Translations under genes and position numbers: made by a program
Notes under the pieces: generated by a model
What the model was told of the DNA's origin: nothing
The model's input: only the letters and a program-made list of their open reading frames with translations
The model's database searches: none
From: Plasmodium relictum
Lineage: Eukaryota; Apicomplexa; Aconoidasida; Haemosporida; Plasmodiidae
DNA length: 22,901 nucleotides
Reading direction: 5' to 3'
NCBI RefSeq assembly: GCF_900005765.1
Contig: NW_021628826.1
Coordinates: forward strand, 1 to 22,901
In this document: piece after piece, positions 9,615 to 20,147 of the stretch
How positions within the stretch are numbered: the stretch's first letter is position 1
Layout of the letters: the number at the start of each line of letters is the position of its first letter

Positions 9615-9720
9615 TATTGAACAATAAATAAAATTAGTAGAGTATATTTCTTTCTATATGCTCTTTATTAATTTGATTGCTTAATGCTCCAAATAAATCA
9701 TTGAACAGTCAATAAATCGA
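9615..9720 (+). mobile_element. LTR 3'-end fragment, plus orientation
   Basis: Contains CTCTTTATTAATTTG and ends AACAGTCAATAAATCGA, a degraded LTR terminus. Only 27 bases separate it from the start of the 5' LTR of the large element. Those 27 bases (GCACTAAAGAAG...) resemble the sequence just after the 5' LTR at 10308, hinting that this is the remnant 5' LTR of another copy. Confidence 0.6.
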
Positions 9721-9747
9721 GCACTAAAGAAGTTTAGTAAAATTATA

Positions 9748-10304
9748 TGATTAATTATAAAAAAAATAAAAATTTTTTTTTGCCTTTTTTGTTTTGTTAC
9801 ATGTGTTATAGTAATGAGAGTAACTCCCTAAAAAAATAATTATTTTTTTTTTTTTGATTGAAGAGAATGAAATATTTTCGTAGAGCTTTTATTGACAAAT
9901 CGTATTAATTTTTAAATAATAAAGACTGAATTCTGAATTAAAAAGAAAAATAAAAAGAATTATGTTCTCATTAATATTTAATTTTTATGTACTTATAAGG
10001 CACTATTAATAACTATAAATAAAATTTATTATTTTTATATTCTTTGTTCTAATTAAATAGTTTTTACATAATCATTAATTTTAATGAGGGTTTAAATTTT
10101 TAATGAAAGTAAATGTATATTTTTATTAAAATAAATAAATCCCTCTAAAATAATAAATTTTCATCTAGTAAACTATAAAGTTTATGTATTAATAATATGA
10201 ATATATTTTTACAATAATTAAAATTATTAGAAATATCTCCATATGCTATCAATTTTTATGTTCAATACTCTAGAAGAGTTATTCAACGGCCAATTCATAA
10301 ATTA
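9748..10304 (+). repeat. 5' LTR of the Ty3/Gypsy element (subfamily II, 5' deletion)
   Basis: Starts TGATTAAT but then lacks roughly 80 bases present after the start of the 3' LTR. From about 9790 it follows the 3' LTR through AATAAAAAG, TTAATATTTAATTTTTATG, AATTAAATAGTTTTTACATA and TTTTAATGAGG. It ends CCAATTCATAAATTA, with the terminal CA degraded to TA. Confidence 0.82.
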
Positions 10305-10375
10305 ATTTGCAATAAAGGAAAGAAATTAAAAACATACATAAGCAGAATCCTATTATATTAATAATTACATTTATA

Positions 10376-11500
10376 ATGGATCAAGATATAGAAAAGCCAA
10401 ATTTTAAAATTTTCAATGAAATAAATAATTTAGGTAACTCTTAGAAGTTTATAACCAGGGAAGAAGATGATGCAAATAAAATGATAATGCCTGAAGGATT
10501 ATCAAAAGTTAGAGAAATAATTTTTGTGGGTTATCTTAGATGGTTCGAGAAATTTTAAGAAAACGCATTTATGTTGAATTGGTCCAAAGCTGAAGGAGGT
10601 ATTTTAGTTAAAGAATAATTACCTTCTTATTTTAGTAATTTGGTATTAGTTATATAGGATAAAGAAATAATAGAGATTTTACAGCTACAGGTTAAAATGA
10701 CATGATTCATACTCAGGGATGCAGAAGAAAAGCACAATATATTCTCTAGTATTACAAATATTGACATATAAATAGCATATTGAAAGCTATAAGTTTGCTT
10801 ATATATGAATGCAAATGTGTGCTATGAGATGTTTATGTTTTGAAAAATGTAATTGTTTAGATGAACTAGATCATTAGAAAGATTTTAAAGAAAAATATTC
10901 ATTATATATGAGAGAAGTTATTCCATTAAACAAACCCAAAGATACGGGATATTGTAAAGACATGAACTTAAAAAGAAATTTAGAAAAAATTATTATTAAT
11001 ATGAATGTTACTAACGATTTCATAATACAAGCTATTGAAAAAAAGAATGAGATAAAAATAAGAAATTATAATATCAGGTTGTATACTAAATGCTATTGTT
11101 ATGGAGAGGTCATTTAAAGAAAGATGGTGTGTATCGCAAGAAAAAATATGATAATTGTAATATGATAGATCATTTGTTATATATGTGTCAAAATAAGGTA
11201 TTGAGAAACAAAGAAGACGAAATTAAAGGTATAATAACATATAAAATATATGATATTAATATTAAAATGTCCAGGAATGAAAGGAATTTAAAAAGGAATA
11301 GAGTTAATGCAAAAATATTTGGGTAAGTAAAAAGTGTATTTAGAAAAACAAAAAGATAGAGCAAGTTAAAGATATAAAGAAAATAAACCAAAAGAAAGTG
11401 ATAAAAATTTCACTAAGAAGAGAAACAAAATTAATATACAAAAGGAAAAAATAAGAAAGAGTTCAAAAATAACAAAAATTAAGAAAAATCAGATGAAAAT
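10376..11500 (+). pseudogene. gag region (capsid and zinc-knuckle nucleocapsid)
   Basis: The polyprotein probably starts at the ATG at 10376 (MDQDIEKPNFKIF), 72 bases after the 5' LTR. Stops at 10442 (TAG), 10556 (TAA) and others, and frame changes near 10840, 11095 and 11325, break it. A longer open piece at 10908-11117 (MREVIPLNKPK...) covers the end of the capsid-like part. Around 11085-11195 two frames together show a degenerate tandem CCHC zinc knuckle: CYG then GHLKKD, and CNMIDHLLYMC, which keeps C-x4-H-x4-C but has Tyr where the first Cys is expected. A Lys-rich linker follows. In active elements Gag forms the particle and binds the RNA. Confidence 0.7.
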
Positions 11501-11559
11501 GAATTACCTATTAATAAAATTGAGAGTATTGAATGTGATAAAATATTTGGAATAAAAAA

Positions 11560-11928
11560 AAACAAATAGTTGAAATAAATGGAAAGAAAGTAGATATTTT
11601 ATTAGACATGGTAGCATAATTCTGCACAACACCATACTCTTCAGCAAAAGAATAAAATATAGAACTTGACTTGAAAATTCCACCAATTGCAGTCCATGGA
11701 ATATTTGATGGTGATAAGGTAAGAAGATTTAAAAAGATCGTGATAAAAATGATATCCAACAAAAGAAAGATTAGAACAACAGCCGCTATAGTTAATGAAA
11801 ATAAACCATTTGTATTACTTAGTGGTGTGATAATTAATTTATTCGGATATTCTATTGAGAATAACGAAAATCATATATATGTCATGGAAGTTAAACCTGG
11901 AAAAGTTGAAAAAAAGATGGAAAAATAA
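11560..11928 (+). pseudogene. Retroviral-type aspartic protease (inactive)
   Basis: The frame reads KQIVEINGKKVDILLD followed by M-V-A, then a TAA at 11617, then FCTTPYSSAKE. VDILLD plus the next residues corresponds to the active-site loop LLDTGA; the Thr-Gly pair has become Met-Val, so the catalytic loop is lost although the Asp (11605-11607) remains. Further on, FVLLSGVIINLFG occupies the place of the second conserved hydrophobic-Gly motif (I-L-L-G). The frame is open from 11671 to 11928. In a working element this enzyme cuts the Gag-Pol polyprotein. Stops at 11617 and 11653 lie where Gln would be natural. Confidence 0.75.
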
Positions 11929-11984
11929 GATCAAGAAATTATTTGGAACTCCATTGATAAAACTGATATAATTGATCAAAAAGA

Positions 11985-12900
11985 CTAAGAGAAAATTAAA
12001 AGAATTAGAAGAAAATTCTAAACTTTAGGAAAATAAAAATATAGAATTTTCATATAAATATAAAGTTTCTATTAAAGTGAAAATAAATCTTTGTTGTTAT
12101 AACCCTAAACCATTAGTAGAGAAATTTTGACAGTATTGCGTTAGAGAATGGATAAAATGCTACGATTAAAGGTTATAAGCCATTAATGCAGAATGGGCTT
12201 CATCAATTGTAATGATTCGGAAGAAAGATGATCGATGAAGAATCATCTTATATTGTGTTACTTAAGCATATTTATATTAGATGATTTATTTGTTATTTCA
12301 CACATGAAACATATATTTCAAATATTTCATGGTACTAAATGGCTTTCAAAAATAGATTTTTAAAATAGTTTTTGGAACACTGTTTTAGAAGATAGTAAAT
12401 AAAATATATGTTTTATAGCTTCCAAATGTACAACCTTCGTATTTAACTTATTACTATTTGGATTAAAAACAGGTACTACATAATTTCAAAACATAATAGA
12501 AAATATTCGTATGGAGTCAATCAAAGGAAATTACTTAGGTTTTTATATTGGTGATATCATTGTTTTCACAAAAACTATAATTAAGCATTATAGAGTGTTA
12601 AAGAGAGTATGTAAATTTATTATAGACCATAATCTTGAAATAAATGTAGAAATATGTGAGCTTTTCAAAAGATATACGACTTATTTGAGACATATAATAG
12701 ATCACAAAGGAACTATACTCTCATTAGATAAAATAAAAACCATTATTGAAGTAAAACGACTTAAATCAAAGAAACAAGTAGTATTATTTTTAGGAATTGC
12801 TTATTATTATAGAAATTATATAAAGAACTGTGCATAATGAACTTCTAAATTAGCTTTTTTATTAGATAAAAAGAAAATATTTTAGTAAAAAGAAGAATAA
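11985..12900 (+). pseudogene. Reverse transcriptase (inactive)
   Basis: Recognisable blocks in order: NAEWASSIVMIRKKDDR (12185-12235, matching S-W-S-P-V-V-L-V-K-K-K-D-G), with TGA at 12236 replacing the invariant Trp; a change of frame; LSKIDF (catalytic Asp at 12355) then TAA at 12361 and NSFWN; FNLLLFGLKTGTT (thumb-side F-G-L motif); and YIGDIIVF (12544-12567), where the YxDD catalytic pair is YIGD, the first Asp replaced by Gly at 12550. An uninterrupted 108-codon stretch (12511-12834) continues through a YLRHII block and VLFLGIAYYYRNYIK, the connection to RNase H. The domain order and motifs match Ty3/Gypsy. It is enzymatically dead. Confidence 0.88.
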
Positions 12901-13400
12901 TTACTAATATTTTAACAGATTAAAGAAAAGATCGCTGAAATAATTTCTATGCCATTCTCTGAAAGAGGAAAAACCATATAATATTTATACTGGAGCACTA
13001 GGTTAAGATGTAGGAACTATGTTAGCTCAAAATATATAACTTTATTAATAATACTAAATTTCTTCATTAAACATATAAGAAATTAAGTGATGTTCAACGA
13101 AAATAGAGTGAAATTGAATTGAAACGATTTGCAATAGTCGTAGCTTGTGAACATAAGATTATTATATTAAAGGATCTAAAACATTAATTAAAACATATTG
13201 TAAAAATATAGTTGGAATTGATCCAATTAATAATAGAATATTATATAGTTGGAAATTGAGATTGTCTGAATTTGATTTAGAATTTGAGCATATTGAAGTA
13301 CAAAATGGTTTATCTGATTGGATTATTAAATCAATATGTGATGACAATGATTTTCCAAATTATATAACATTGTAATGTAGTAAATCTCATAAAGAATATG
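12901..13400 (+). pseudogene. RNase H domain (inactive)
   Basis: After a frame change, YTGALG, a TAA at 13004 and DVGTMLAQN stand where T-D-A-S...G-A-V-L-Q is expected; the first catalytic Asp reads Gly. Then KKLSDVQRK, a TAG, and SEIELKRFAIVVACEHK match the R-K-L-S...E-R-E-x-L-A-I-V-x-A block, and ILYSWKLRLSEFDLEFEHI (about 13230-13286) matches the R-W...L-x-E-F-D-x-x-I-x-H end of the domain. In active elements it degrades the RNA strand of the RNA-DNA hybrid. Confidence 0.75.
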
Positions 13401-13439
13401 AAGATATATATAATATTCCATCTTGTCAATAAATTGCTG

Positions 13440-14460
13440 ACAAAGCACGGAAAAATGAGCTCCAGGTTCACTATAGAACAAGATGATTATATATACTAGG
13501 AAAATATAGAAATTATTTAATGTGTGGGTTTCGTAGTAGTAAATTGCAAAAAATTGTGGAGTGAATAAAACGTTAAAGAAAATTCAGAAACACTTATGGT
13601 GTCCTAAAATTATCAAAGAAATTGAAGATTATGTTTCAAATTGTTTAATATGTCAGACAATGCATAATAAAAAATTTAAATCTGATGTAAATCAGACATT
13701 ACCAAAACCTAATATATTTGATATGGTATCACTAGATATTATAGGATTCAGAACATAGAAAGGAAAATAATACTTTATTCATGTGGAAATTTGCCATTAT
13801 TTATTTTTTATTTTAACAAATGTAACAAATAGAACCCCTATTATTATGAATGTAATAAATAGTATAAGAAATATATGGATCCATATATTTGGAGGTCCAA
13901 GAAGCATTTTAACAGATCGAGGCTCGATTTGTATGAGAATTTCAGGATTATATTACTAATGAATTATGAATAAAATTATACAATATCATCGCATATTATC
14001 CTCAAGGAAATGGTATAAATGAAAATTTTCACAAAAGTCTCTATTATATAAGTAAAGCATTATATGAGAAAGGGGATCTACCTTTCGAAGTAGTAAAAGA
14101 CTCAGTGTTGATATATAATGATACATATCATGTGCTATGGAAGAAACACCATATTTTTCAATGTTTTAAATCAATTAAGAATTCTCAGATTTTCCAAATA
14201 TATTAACCGAAAATTGTTAGGAAATGAGAATCATTTATCTAAGCTATCTACAGAAAAATGAACATGGAGATATAATTAAAACTAAGGAAAAATCCCTCAT
14301 TAAGAATAAAGATATTAGTATTGGAGATATTTCTTATAAATTATTTGAATACGAGAGGAATCAAATAAATATTATAGTGGATATGAACAATATAAAGCAC
14401 ATTAGTCTACCCCTCATAAAGTAATTAATGTTGAAAATAGGAATTTGAAAACAATACGTA
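13440..14460 (+). pseudogene. Integrase, zinc-binding and DD35E core (inactive)
   Basis: 13561-13758 is open and encodes NKTLKKIQKHLWCPK then YVSNCLICQTMHNK, the C-x2-C half of the HHCC zinc-binding domain (Cys codons 13642 and 13651); the His pair is not evident. The catalytic triad is still readable: Asp in VSLDIIG (13735), Asp in ILTDRG (13915) and Glu in YYPQGNGINEN (14021). Spacing is about 59 residues between the Asps and about 35 from the second Asp to Glu, after allowing for a one-base frame change between them. TAG at 13756 and TAA at 13768 interrupt the core. IKNKDISIGDISYKLF near 14305-14350 matches the C-terminal G-D motif. The neighbouring minus-strand copy at 21588-22262 keeps the HSAIGEIPYF segment that is poorly preserved here. 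Confidence 0.87.
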
Positions 14461-14765
14461 TTTATTATAGAGGTAAGGAAATGAATATTCCTCAAATGAA
14501 AGTTAAAATACTAATAAGACGAAGGAGATATATAAATGCAGTTGAAAAAAATTATACAGGTAACTAACAAGAATAAAAGAAAGCCAAAATATATACATGC
14601 ATTGAATATTACAGGTTGCTTTTATATATATGGGCGAATTAATAATTCTCATTATGAAAATATGAATACTAAGAATGGAAAGATCAGTGATGAAATATCG
14701 AAAGGACTTATAAAATAAAGAAAACAATATTTAAGAAACTCTCATTACTTCCTCTATGTGATGTA
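14461..14765 (+). pseudogene. C-terminal tail of the polyprotein after integrase
   Basis: An open frame (14536-14718, MQLKKIIQVTNKNK...) runs to 47 bases before the 3' LTR. It matches, in position only loosely in sequence, the pol tails at 1210-1560 and 21588-22262. Domain content is unknown. The last bases before the LTR (CTCTCATTACTTCCTCTATG) match the same place in the other copy (ATTACTTCCCCTAAGTGG), so they are element sequence. Confidence 0.55.
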
Positions 14766-15431
14766 TGATTAATAAAAGATATTATTAATCTTTATAAAAT
14801 AATAGTTAATTGTTCATATGGGAAATGGAGAGTTAGGCATGCGTTCGCTAGTTTAAAAAAAAAAAAATGAACATTTTTTTTTTTTTTGTGTGTGCATTGT
14901 TTTCGTTAAATTTATTTTTATCTATTTGAAAAAGGAAGATAATTATTTTTTTTTTTTTTGAAATATTGAAAAAGGTTTAATAAAATGTTTTTGTTAATTT
15001 TCGTTACCAAATAGAAATAATTTTTAAACAGTAAAAATTTAATTCGAAGTTTAAAGGAAAAACAAAAAGGATTCTATTTTTATTAATATTTAATTTTTAT
15101 GCATTTTCGAAATATTGTTAATAACTATAATTGAAATTTATTATTTTATTTTTTTTTATTTTTTGTTTTAATTAAATAGTTTTTACATAATTATTAATTT
15201 TAATGAGGATTTAAATTTTCAATAAAAGTAAAGATGTATTTTTTATTAAAGTAAATAAATACCTCTGAAACAATAATTGCTCATTTTTGTAAATTATATG
15301 TATAAAATTTATGTATTAAGATCATAAATATATTTTTATAATAAAATCATTAGAGACATTTCCACATGCTTTTTAATAATTTGTCTGTTCATTTCTCTGG
15401 AAAAGTCATTGAATAGCCATTTAATAAATCA
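14766..15431 (+). repeat. 3' LTR of the Ty3/Gypsy element (subfamily II)
   Basis: Starts TGATTAATAAAAGATATTAT and ends AGCCATTTAATAAATCA. It is 666 bp long. It shares termini with subfamily I but its internal sequence (TTTTACATAATTATTAATTT, AATGAGGATTTAAA) pairs it with the 5' LTR and with 20148-20667. Confidence 0.9.
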
Positions 15432-15581
15432 TATATCGGTATTTTTTATACCTAATTTATAGCAGAAACGTATTTCTCTGTATATTTTTTTAAAATGTAC
15501 ATTTGTAAATGTTTATAGTAAAGCTTTAAAAATCTGTAAATTTAAAGAGTAGATTCATATATATTACTTCATATTTAATAT

Positions 15582-15780
15582 GTTCTATTTTTACGAGATT
15601 CATTAAAAAACTGTGAATCAGGTAGAAACAAAAATAGTACAATTTGCATTATTAATTATGAAAATGATCAATGCCTATAAAAATATCCTAAAAAAAATAT
15701 AAAGATTTAGGAAAAATATATGTAGAAAATAAAACAGTACTATTAAAGTTTTATAACAATGATGCAATAGTCCTTAAATC
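15582..15780 (+). pseudogene. Cysteine-bearing decayed coding remnant
   Basis: The frame VLFLRDSLKNCESGRNKN continues to STICIINYENDQCL before a TAA at 15678, then KYPKKNIKI and further pieces separated only by TAA and TAG codons. Three Cys residues in a short span and a codon mix richer in G/C than the flanks suggest an old exon, perhaps from the extracellular part of a variant antigen. The family is not recognised. It lies 150 bp downstream of the retroelement. Confidence 0.3.
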
Positions 15781-17104
15781 TTAAAAATATATAAAAATAA
15801 AATTAAAATAAATATACTAGGATAATTATAATGCTTGTATTTCTTTTTTGTGTCCTATGTAAATATATATATTTACAAAAAAACAATAAATAAAAATAAA
15901 AAACTATTTAAATTTCAATATAAATTTAAAGTGTTCATAAATTGTTGATTTAACATGATTAAAAAAAAAAATAACTTTTTTTTCTTTAATCCTTTCTTAA
16001 TATATCATTTTGAAATGAAGCTTTTTTTATATAAAGAAAATAGTTTTTAATAAAATGATGAGTCTCTCTAATAGAATTGTTAACTGGAAATATATATAAT
16101 TAGAAAATTAAAATATAGAAAAGAATAATATGATAGTAATAAATTTCACTTTTTCTTAATTTTTAGTTTTTTGGAATTTTTTTAATAAAAAAGTTTTATT
16201 TTTTTTGTTTTTTGTTTCTTTTAAAAAAACAACACACATCTAAGACTTTTTTACGTGTTAATTATTTATCTTCTTTTTTTAAATAATATATATATATAAA
16301 TTATAATATTTCCTAGTATAAAAGATACTATAAGAAAAATTCTAAAAATATTTTTAAATCTCAAAGGTTCAACAATTAATTCTTTTTTATTATGTTTCTA
16401 TTCATTTACCTTTTATAAATAATAAATATATATGGTTTATTATAATGATTTATATGGTTAAAATATATTATGAGTAACAATATATTAAAATAAAAACATT
16501 GCTTTGAGTACTTTTTCTGAAATTTTGCATAAGTATCCAAAATAAAAAAATGAAAACATAATATTTTTTGTTATTTTATGTGTATAAAGTAAAGAAATTT
16601 AATTATATACATTATTGCTTTTGCAAAATTAACTAAATATTCATAAATTTATGACTTTTATTTTACAATTTATGAAAATTTAAATCTGATTTTATACTGA
16701 TCGTTATAATTGCTAGATTTTTAATTTTTGTATTTATTCTTATATGTTTTCTCTTTTTTTAATTTATTATATTATAATAAACATTTTTCAATTTATTTAT
16801 TATTTAATTGAAGCTAAATTTATTTGGAGTTAATTTCACAGTATTTATTTAAATTTATAATATTTTAATTTTACAAACATAATTTGATTATAGAATTATA
16901 AATGAAATAAAAATTTTGATTTTATAAACTATTTTAAAAATAATTTTTTCATATACTATTGATTAATTAATTCATTTTTCAACGACTTTTGCAAACTATT
17001 GAAAAATCAAGTAATGTATGTATAAAGTAATTTGTATTAATTTTATTTATTTTTAAAGTTTCCTATAATAAATAATGTATTGTATGATACTTAATTTATA
17101 TACA

Positions 17105-17107
<3 letters not shown>

Positions 17108-17177
<70 letters not shown>
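17108..17177. repeat. TA dinucleotide microsatellite
   Basis: About 34 uninterrupted AT units. Such tracts are common in Plasmodium intergenic DNA and length-variable. Confidence 0.97.
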
Positions 17178-17180
<3 letters not shown>

Positions 17181-17665
17181 TCAATATATCTATTAAAATA
17201 TAAATAAAAATGTATAATTTTTCAATGTTTATATTATTTCTAAAACAATTATTAATTAATGAAAGCCCAAATTCATTTCAATAAAAATTCTCAAAAAGAC
17301 ATTTAAAAAAAAAAAATAGATATTTATTTATTCAAAAAAAAAAGTATCACTACCGTTACATTTATTATTCCTATCACAAAATGACAAAAAAATGAAAACT
17401 TTTTAATATACAACTTTATTGCATGTACTATTTTTTAATGGCCAAATATTTCGTATATTTATTTTTTTACCAGATATATCGATTATGTATGTATATTTTA
17501 CTATAATTCTTTCTAATGAAATTATCTTATTTTTTAAAATACTACGTAAACATAACACAAGTATATTTCTTCAATAAACTCTTAAATTTAATATATAACA
17601 TTCTATCTTCTATTCAAGAAAGGAAATAAATCCCTCGATTATTTATGTAAAATTTTTAATTTGCT

Positions 17666-17677
17666 GTGCGCATGCAA
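17666..17677. promoter_or_regulatory. GCATGC-containing site, possible ApiAP2 motif
   Basis: GTGCGCATGCAA, about 400 bp upstream of the 18074 start, contains GCATGC, the core of motifs bound by some Plasmodium ApiAP2 factors. It is one of very few GC-rich spots in the upstream region. The link to the gene is inference. Confidence 0.2.
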
Positions 17678-18073
17678 GTTAAAAATAAAATAAAATAGTA
17701 TAAAGAAAAATATGAATTTTTTTTCCTTAGATCATGGTTTATAAACAGAAATATTTACAATTATATTAATAGTTATAATTATACTTTTTATGTAAATAAA
17801 TTAAAAGAATATGCTTCTGTATATATAAATATATATATATATATTATAAACTATTTTTTTTAACTCAACAAAGAAATAATTATATTGTAGTATCAAAAAT
17901 TATAAACTATATATAATTATTTTCATAAAATAAAAGCATATTAGTGTTATGCGAATAAGCATATACTCATTGTTGATTTTTGAAATTTACTTTCAATAGA
18001 AAATCATAATTTTACATTTATTTATTCACTAAATTAAAGGTTTAGGAAGTATTTTTATATTTGCCATTAATAT

Positions 18074-18736
18074 ATGAATAATATATATATATATATCATA
18101 TTAATTTGCTTAAAACTAGTTCTTGTGAGTTCACAAATGAATGATCCGGTAAAACAAGAAGATATGGCATGCGGGGGAGATCCATCTTTTGAAGAATGCA
18201 AGTTAGCTAGTAATGTAGAACTTGAAATAACATTAAGATATTTATATAAATTAAAGGAAGAAAGCAATGATGAAGCTAAAAAAGAAGCTGTAGTTAATTA
18301 TGATGCTATAGTAAAAGAAATTGCTAACTTTGAAAAGCAGTGCAAATATAAAGTACGAGAAGCGATGCTATATACAATGTCATTCAGAATAAGTAGTCGC
18401 CTTAGTGATTATATTTTTGATGAGCCATTGACAGATGAATATTGCTTAAAATTAAAGGAAATTTTTAATATGGAGGAAAAAATATTTCAAAAAGTTTTTT
18501 TGGAAGTACTAGAAAAAGATGATGTTAGAGAAAGAAAAAAAATAATTGACAATGTAAATTTGATAAAAAGTTATCTTAGAGAAAAGGAAAAATCTATGGG
18601 TATTACATTATCCGAACAAAAATTACAAAATGCAGCATTGAGAATAGGTGGTTTCATATGTGATTTGATTTCTTTAACTATAGTACCTTCCAAAAACTTT
18701 CCTATAGAACCTGATGATGACAATCCACCCTCATAA
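18074..18736 (+). CDS. Secreted protein of unknown function, 220 residues, intact
   Basis: The only long uninterrupted gene. The ATG at 18074 opens a hydrophobic signal peptide (YIYIILICLKLVLVSS, about residues 5-20; likely cleavage near residue 20-21). The mature part is strongly helical and charged (many Lys/Glu), with five Cys at residues 33, 42, 90, 124 and 196, and an acidic Pro-rich tail (EPDDDNPPS). There is no second membrane segment, no clear export (R-x-L-x-E/Q/D) motif and no GPI-type C-terminus, so a secreted soluble protein of the parasite surface, vacuole or secretory organelles is likely. No intron is needed. Its codon content is far less AT-biased than the flanks, supporting selection. 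I do not recognise the family; it may be lineage-specific to avian malaria parasites. Neighbouring DNA on both sides is non-coding for over 1 kb. Confidence 0.85.
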   Translation: MNNIYIYIILICLKLVLVSSQMNDPVKQEDMACGGDPSFEECKLASNVELEITLRYLYKLKEESNDEAKKEAVVNYDAIVKEIANFEKQCKYKVREAMLYTMSFRISSRLSDYIFDEPLTDEYCLKLKEIFNMEEKIFQKVFLEVLEKDDVRERKKIIDNVNLIKSYLREKEKSMGITLSEQKLQNAALRIGGFICDLISLTIVPSKNFPIEPDDDNPPS

Positions 18737-20082
18737 TCAAATTTTTATGAGTAATTATAAATTTTTTAAATAATTTTTAATTTTGAAAAATTATTCTATT
18801 AATACTAAAAGTTTTTCCACAATTTTGTTATTGACTCTACCCTAATTGGGTAATGATAATTGAGGCGATAAAAAATTAAGTTACCTGAATAAATACATTT
18901 TTGCCGTTAACTGATATAAGGTTTATCATAAAAAATAAACAAATAAAAATCATTTTTAAATTCAAATATTAAGTAATATAATCGATTATATTATAATTAT
19001 TATTATAAATTGTGTCTATTAGAAAAATCTATATTAAGTTTTTGAATATTCTATAATTATATTATTTTCATATTTAAAAGAAAAATAAAATGAAATAAAA
19101 TAAAATATTACATAAATGATTTGTATCTTAAGCCCAATGATTCTTTTTTATTATTAGAAATTAAAAAAAAATGTATAGTGTTTTTTTATTTTTGAAAAAA
19201 TCGTTTTATATAATGAATTTTATATTTTTATTACTTTATAGCATATAAAATTTCTGTGTTATATATTAACTAATACATGAAAACCTACCTTTTAACATTA
19301 AATTATAAGATCTAAAGCATTTAGCATAAAAACATGAAAAATTTATAAAATAATAATGGAAATTCTAATGAAAAATTATATTATCGAATAATATACTTTT
19401 TAGATTTGAATAATAAGTAATTTATATATATGTGTAATAATGAAACTTTATTTAAATAAGTGCGTATATGATTTATTAATTATTCACTTAAAGACTTTTG
19501 TATTGAATAATTACATTAAAATGCATATAGAGGGACCCCTTTATTAGCTTTATTCATGATGAAATTACTTATTAAAGATAATATATTAGTTAATAAAGAA
19601 AATTATAGATCTTTTTTAAATGCCTAATGTAATTTTATAAAATTATAAAGCTAATTTTGAATAACATCATTAATTTTTTTTTTTTTTTTGGATTTGATAT
19701 AATTTAAAAAAATGGAATTAAGTTTATTTTATGTTCAAAAAGTAATTAATAAATCATTCTCTTTTTATAAAAACAAGCATTCAATAAAACTTTGCCTACA
19801 CGCAAAACATTGAAATAAATGATAGAAACGAAATTATTTTTTTTTAATTTTTTATTTAAAAATTATGATTATTTTAATTTTTAAGAAAAATGTAATTTTC
19901 TTTAAGAGAGGAGAGGCGTGGAACGTGCAAAACATTTTTTTTTTATAAAAATTTATAAAATTTTTATAAACATAAATATAAAATCTTAAAATGACTGCTG
20001 TTTTAATAGTGGTATAATCTAATAGGTGTTATATATATTATAGTAACTAATTTTCTAAAAATTCAGTGAAATTACTTTACAT
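18737..20082. other. AT-rich intergenic region
   Basis: Nothing recognisable apart from one GC-richer spot (GGAGAGGCGTGGAACGTGC near 19911). No open frame with protein-like composition was seen. Confidence 0.55.
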
Positions 20083-20147
20083 ACTCCTTATTAATTTGTT
20101 TATTCAACACTTGGTTAGTTTACTGTTCAATAACTTTGTTAGAGTAT
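20083..20147. mobile_element. Two LTR 3'-end scraps in opposite orientation
   Basis: A plus LTR tail (CTTATTAATTTGTTTATTC to about 20111) runs directly into a minus LTR tail (GTTCAATAACTTTGTTAGAG). The same kind of junction recurs at 20949-21040. Confidence 0.6.

Larger units (their letters stand above)
9748..15431 (+). mobile_element. Near full-length, inactivated Ty3/Gypsy LTR retrotransposon
   Basis: Two LTRs (9748-10304 and 14766-15431) bracket about 4.46 kb encoding, in order, gag with a zinc-knuckle region, aspartic protease, reverse transcriptase, RNase H and integrase. Reverse transcriptase ahead of integrase is the Ty3/Gypsy order, not Copia. All domains are broken by frameshifts and many stops, and several catalytic residues are changed. 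The two LTRs are clearly diverged, roughly four matches in five over the best blocks by eye, so the insertion is old. No exact target-site duplication is seen (TTATA versus TATAT). No clear primer-binding site or polypurine tract is recognised. It cannot move on its own. Confidence 0.92.
15781..18073. other. AT-rich intergenic region
   Basis: No gene, RNA or LTR is supported. It contains the TA microsatellite at 17108-17177 and, as the presumed upstream region of the 18074 gene, many T-rich tracts. Confidence 0.55.

Noticed and set aside
10376-14720. Ciliate-like genetic code (TAA/TAG read as Gln) in the retroelement
   Set aside because: Gln-position stops are many, but TGA also interrupts conserved positions (12236), there are frameshifts, and catalytic residues are lost (YIGD, protease loop). 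Ordinary decay explains it better.
17108-17177. TA tract as a replication origin or centromere core
   Set aside because: Plasmodium centromeres are kilobase-scale, extremely AT-rich arrays; a 70-bp dinucleotide run is an ordinary microsatellite.
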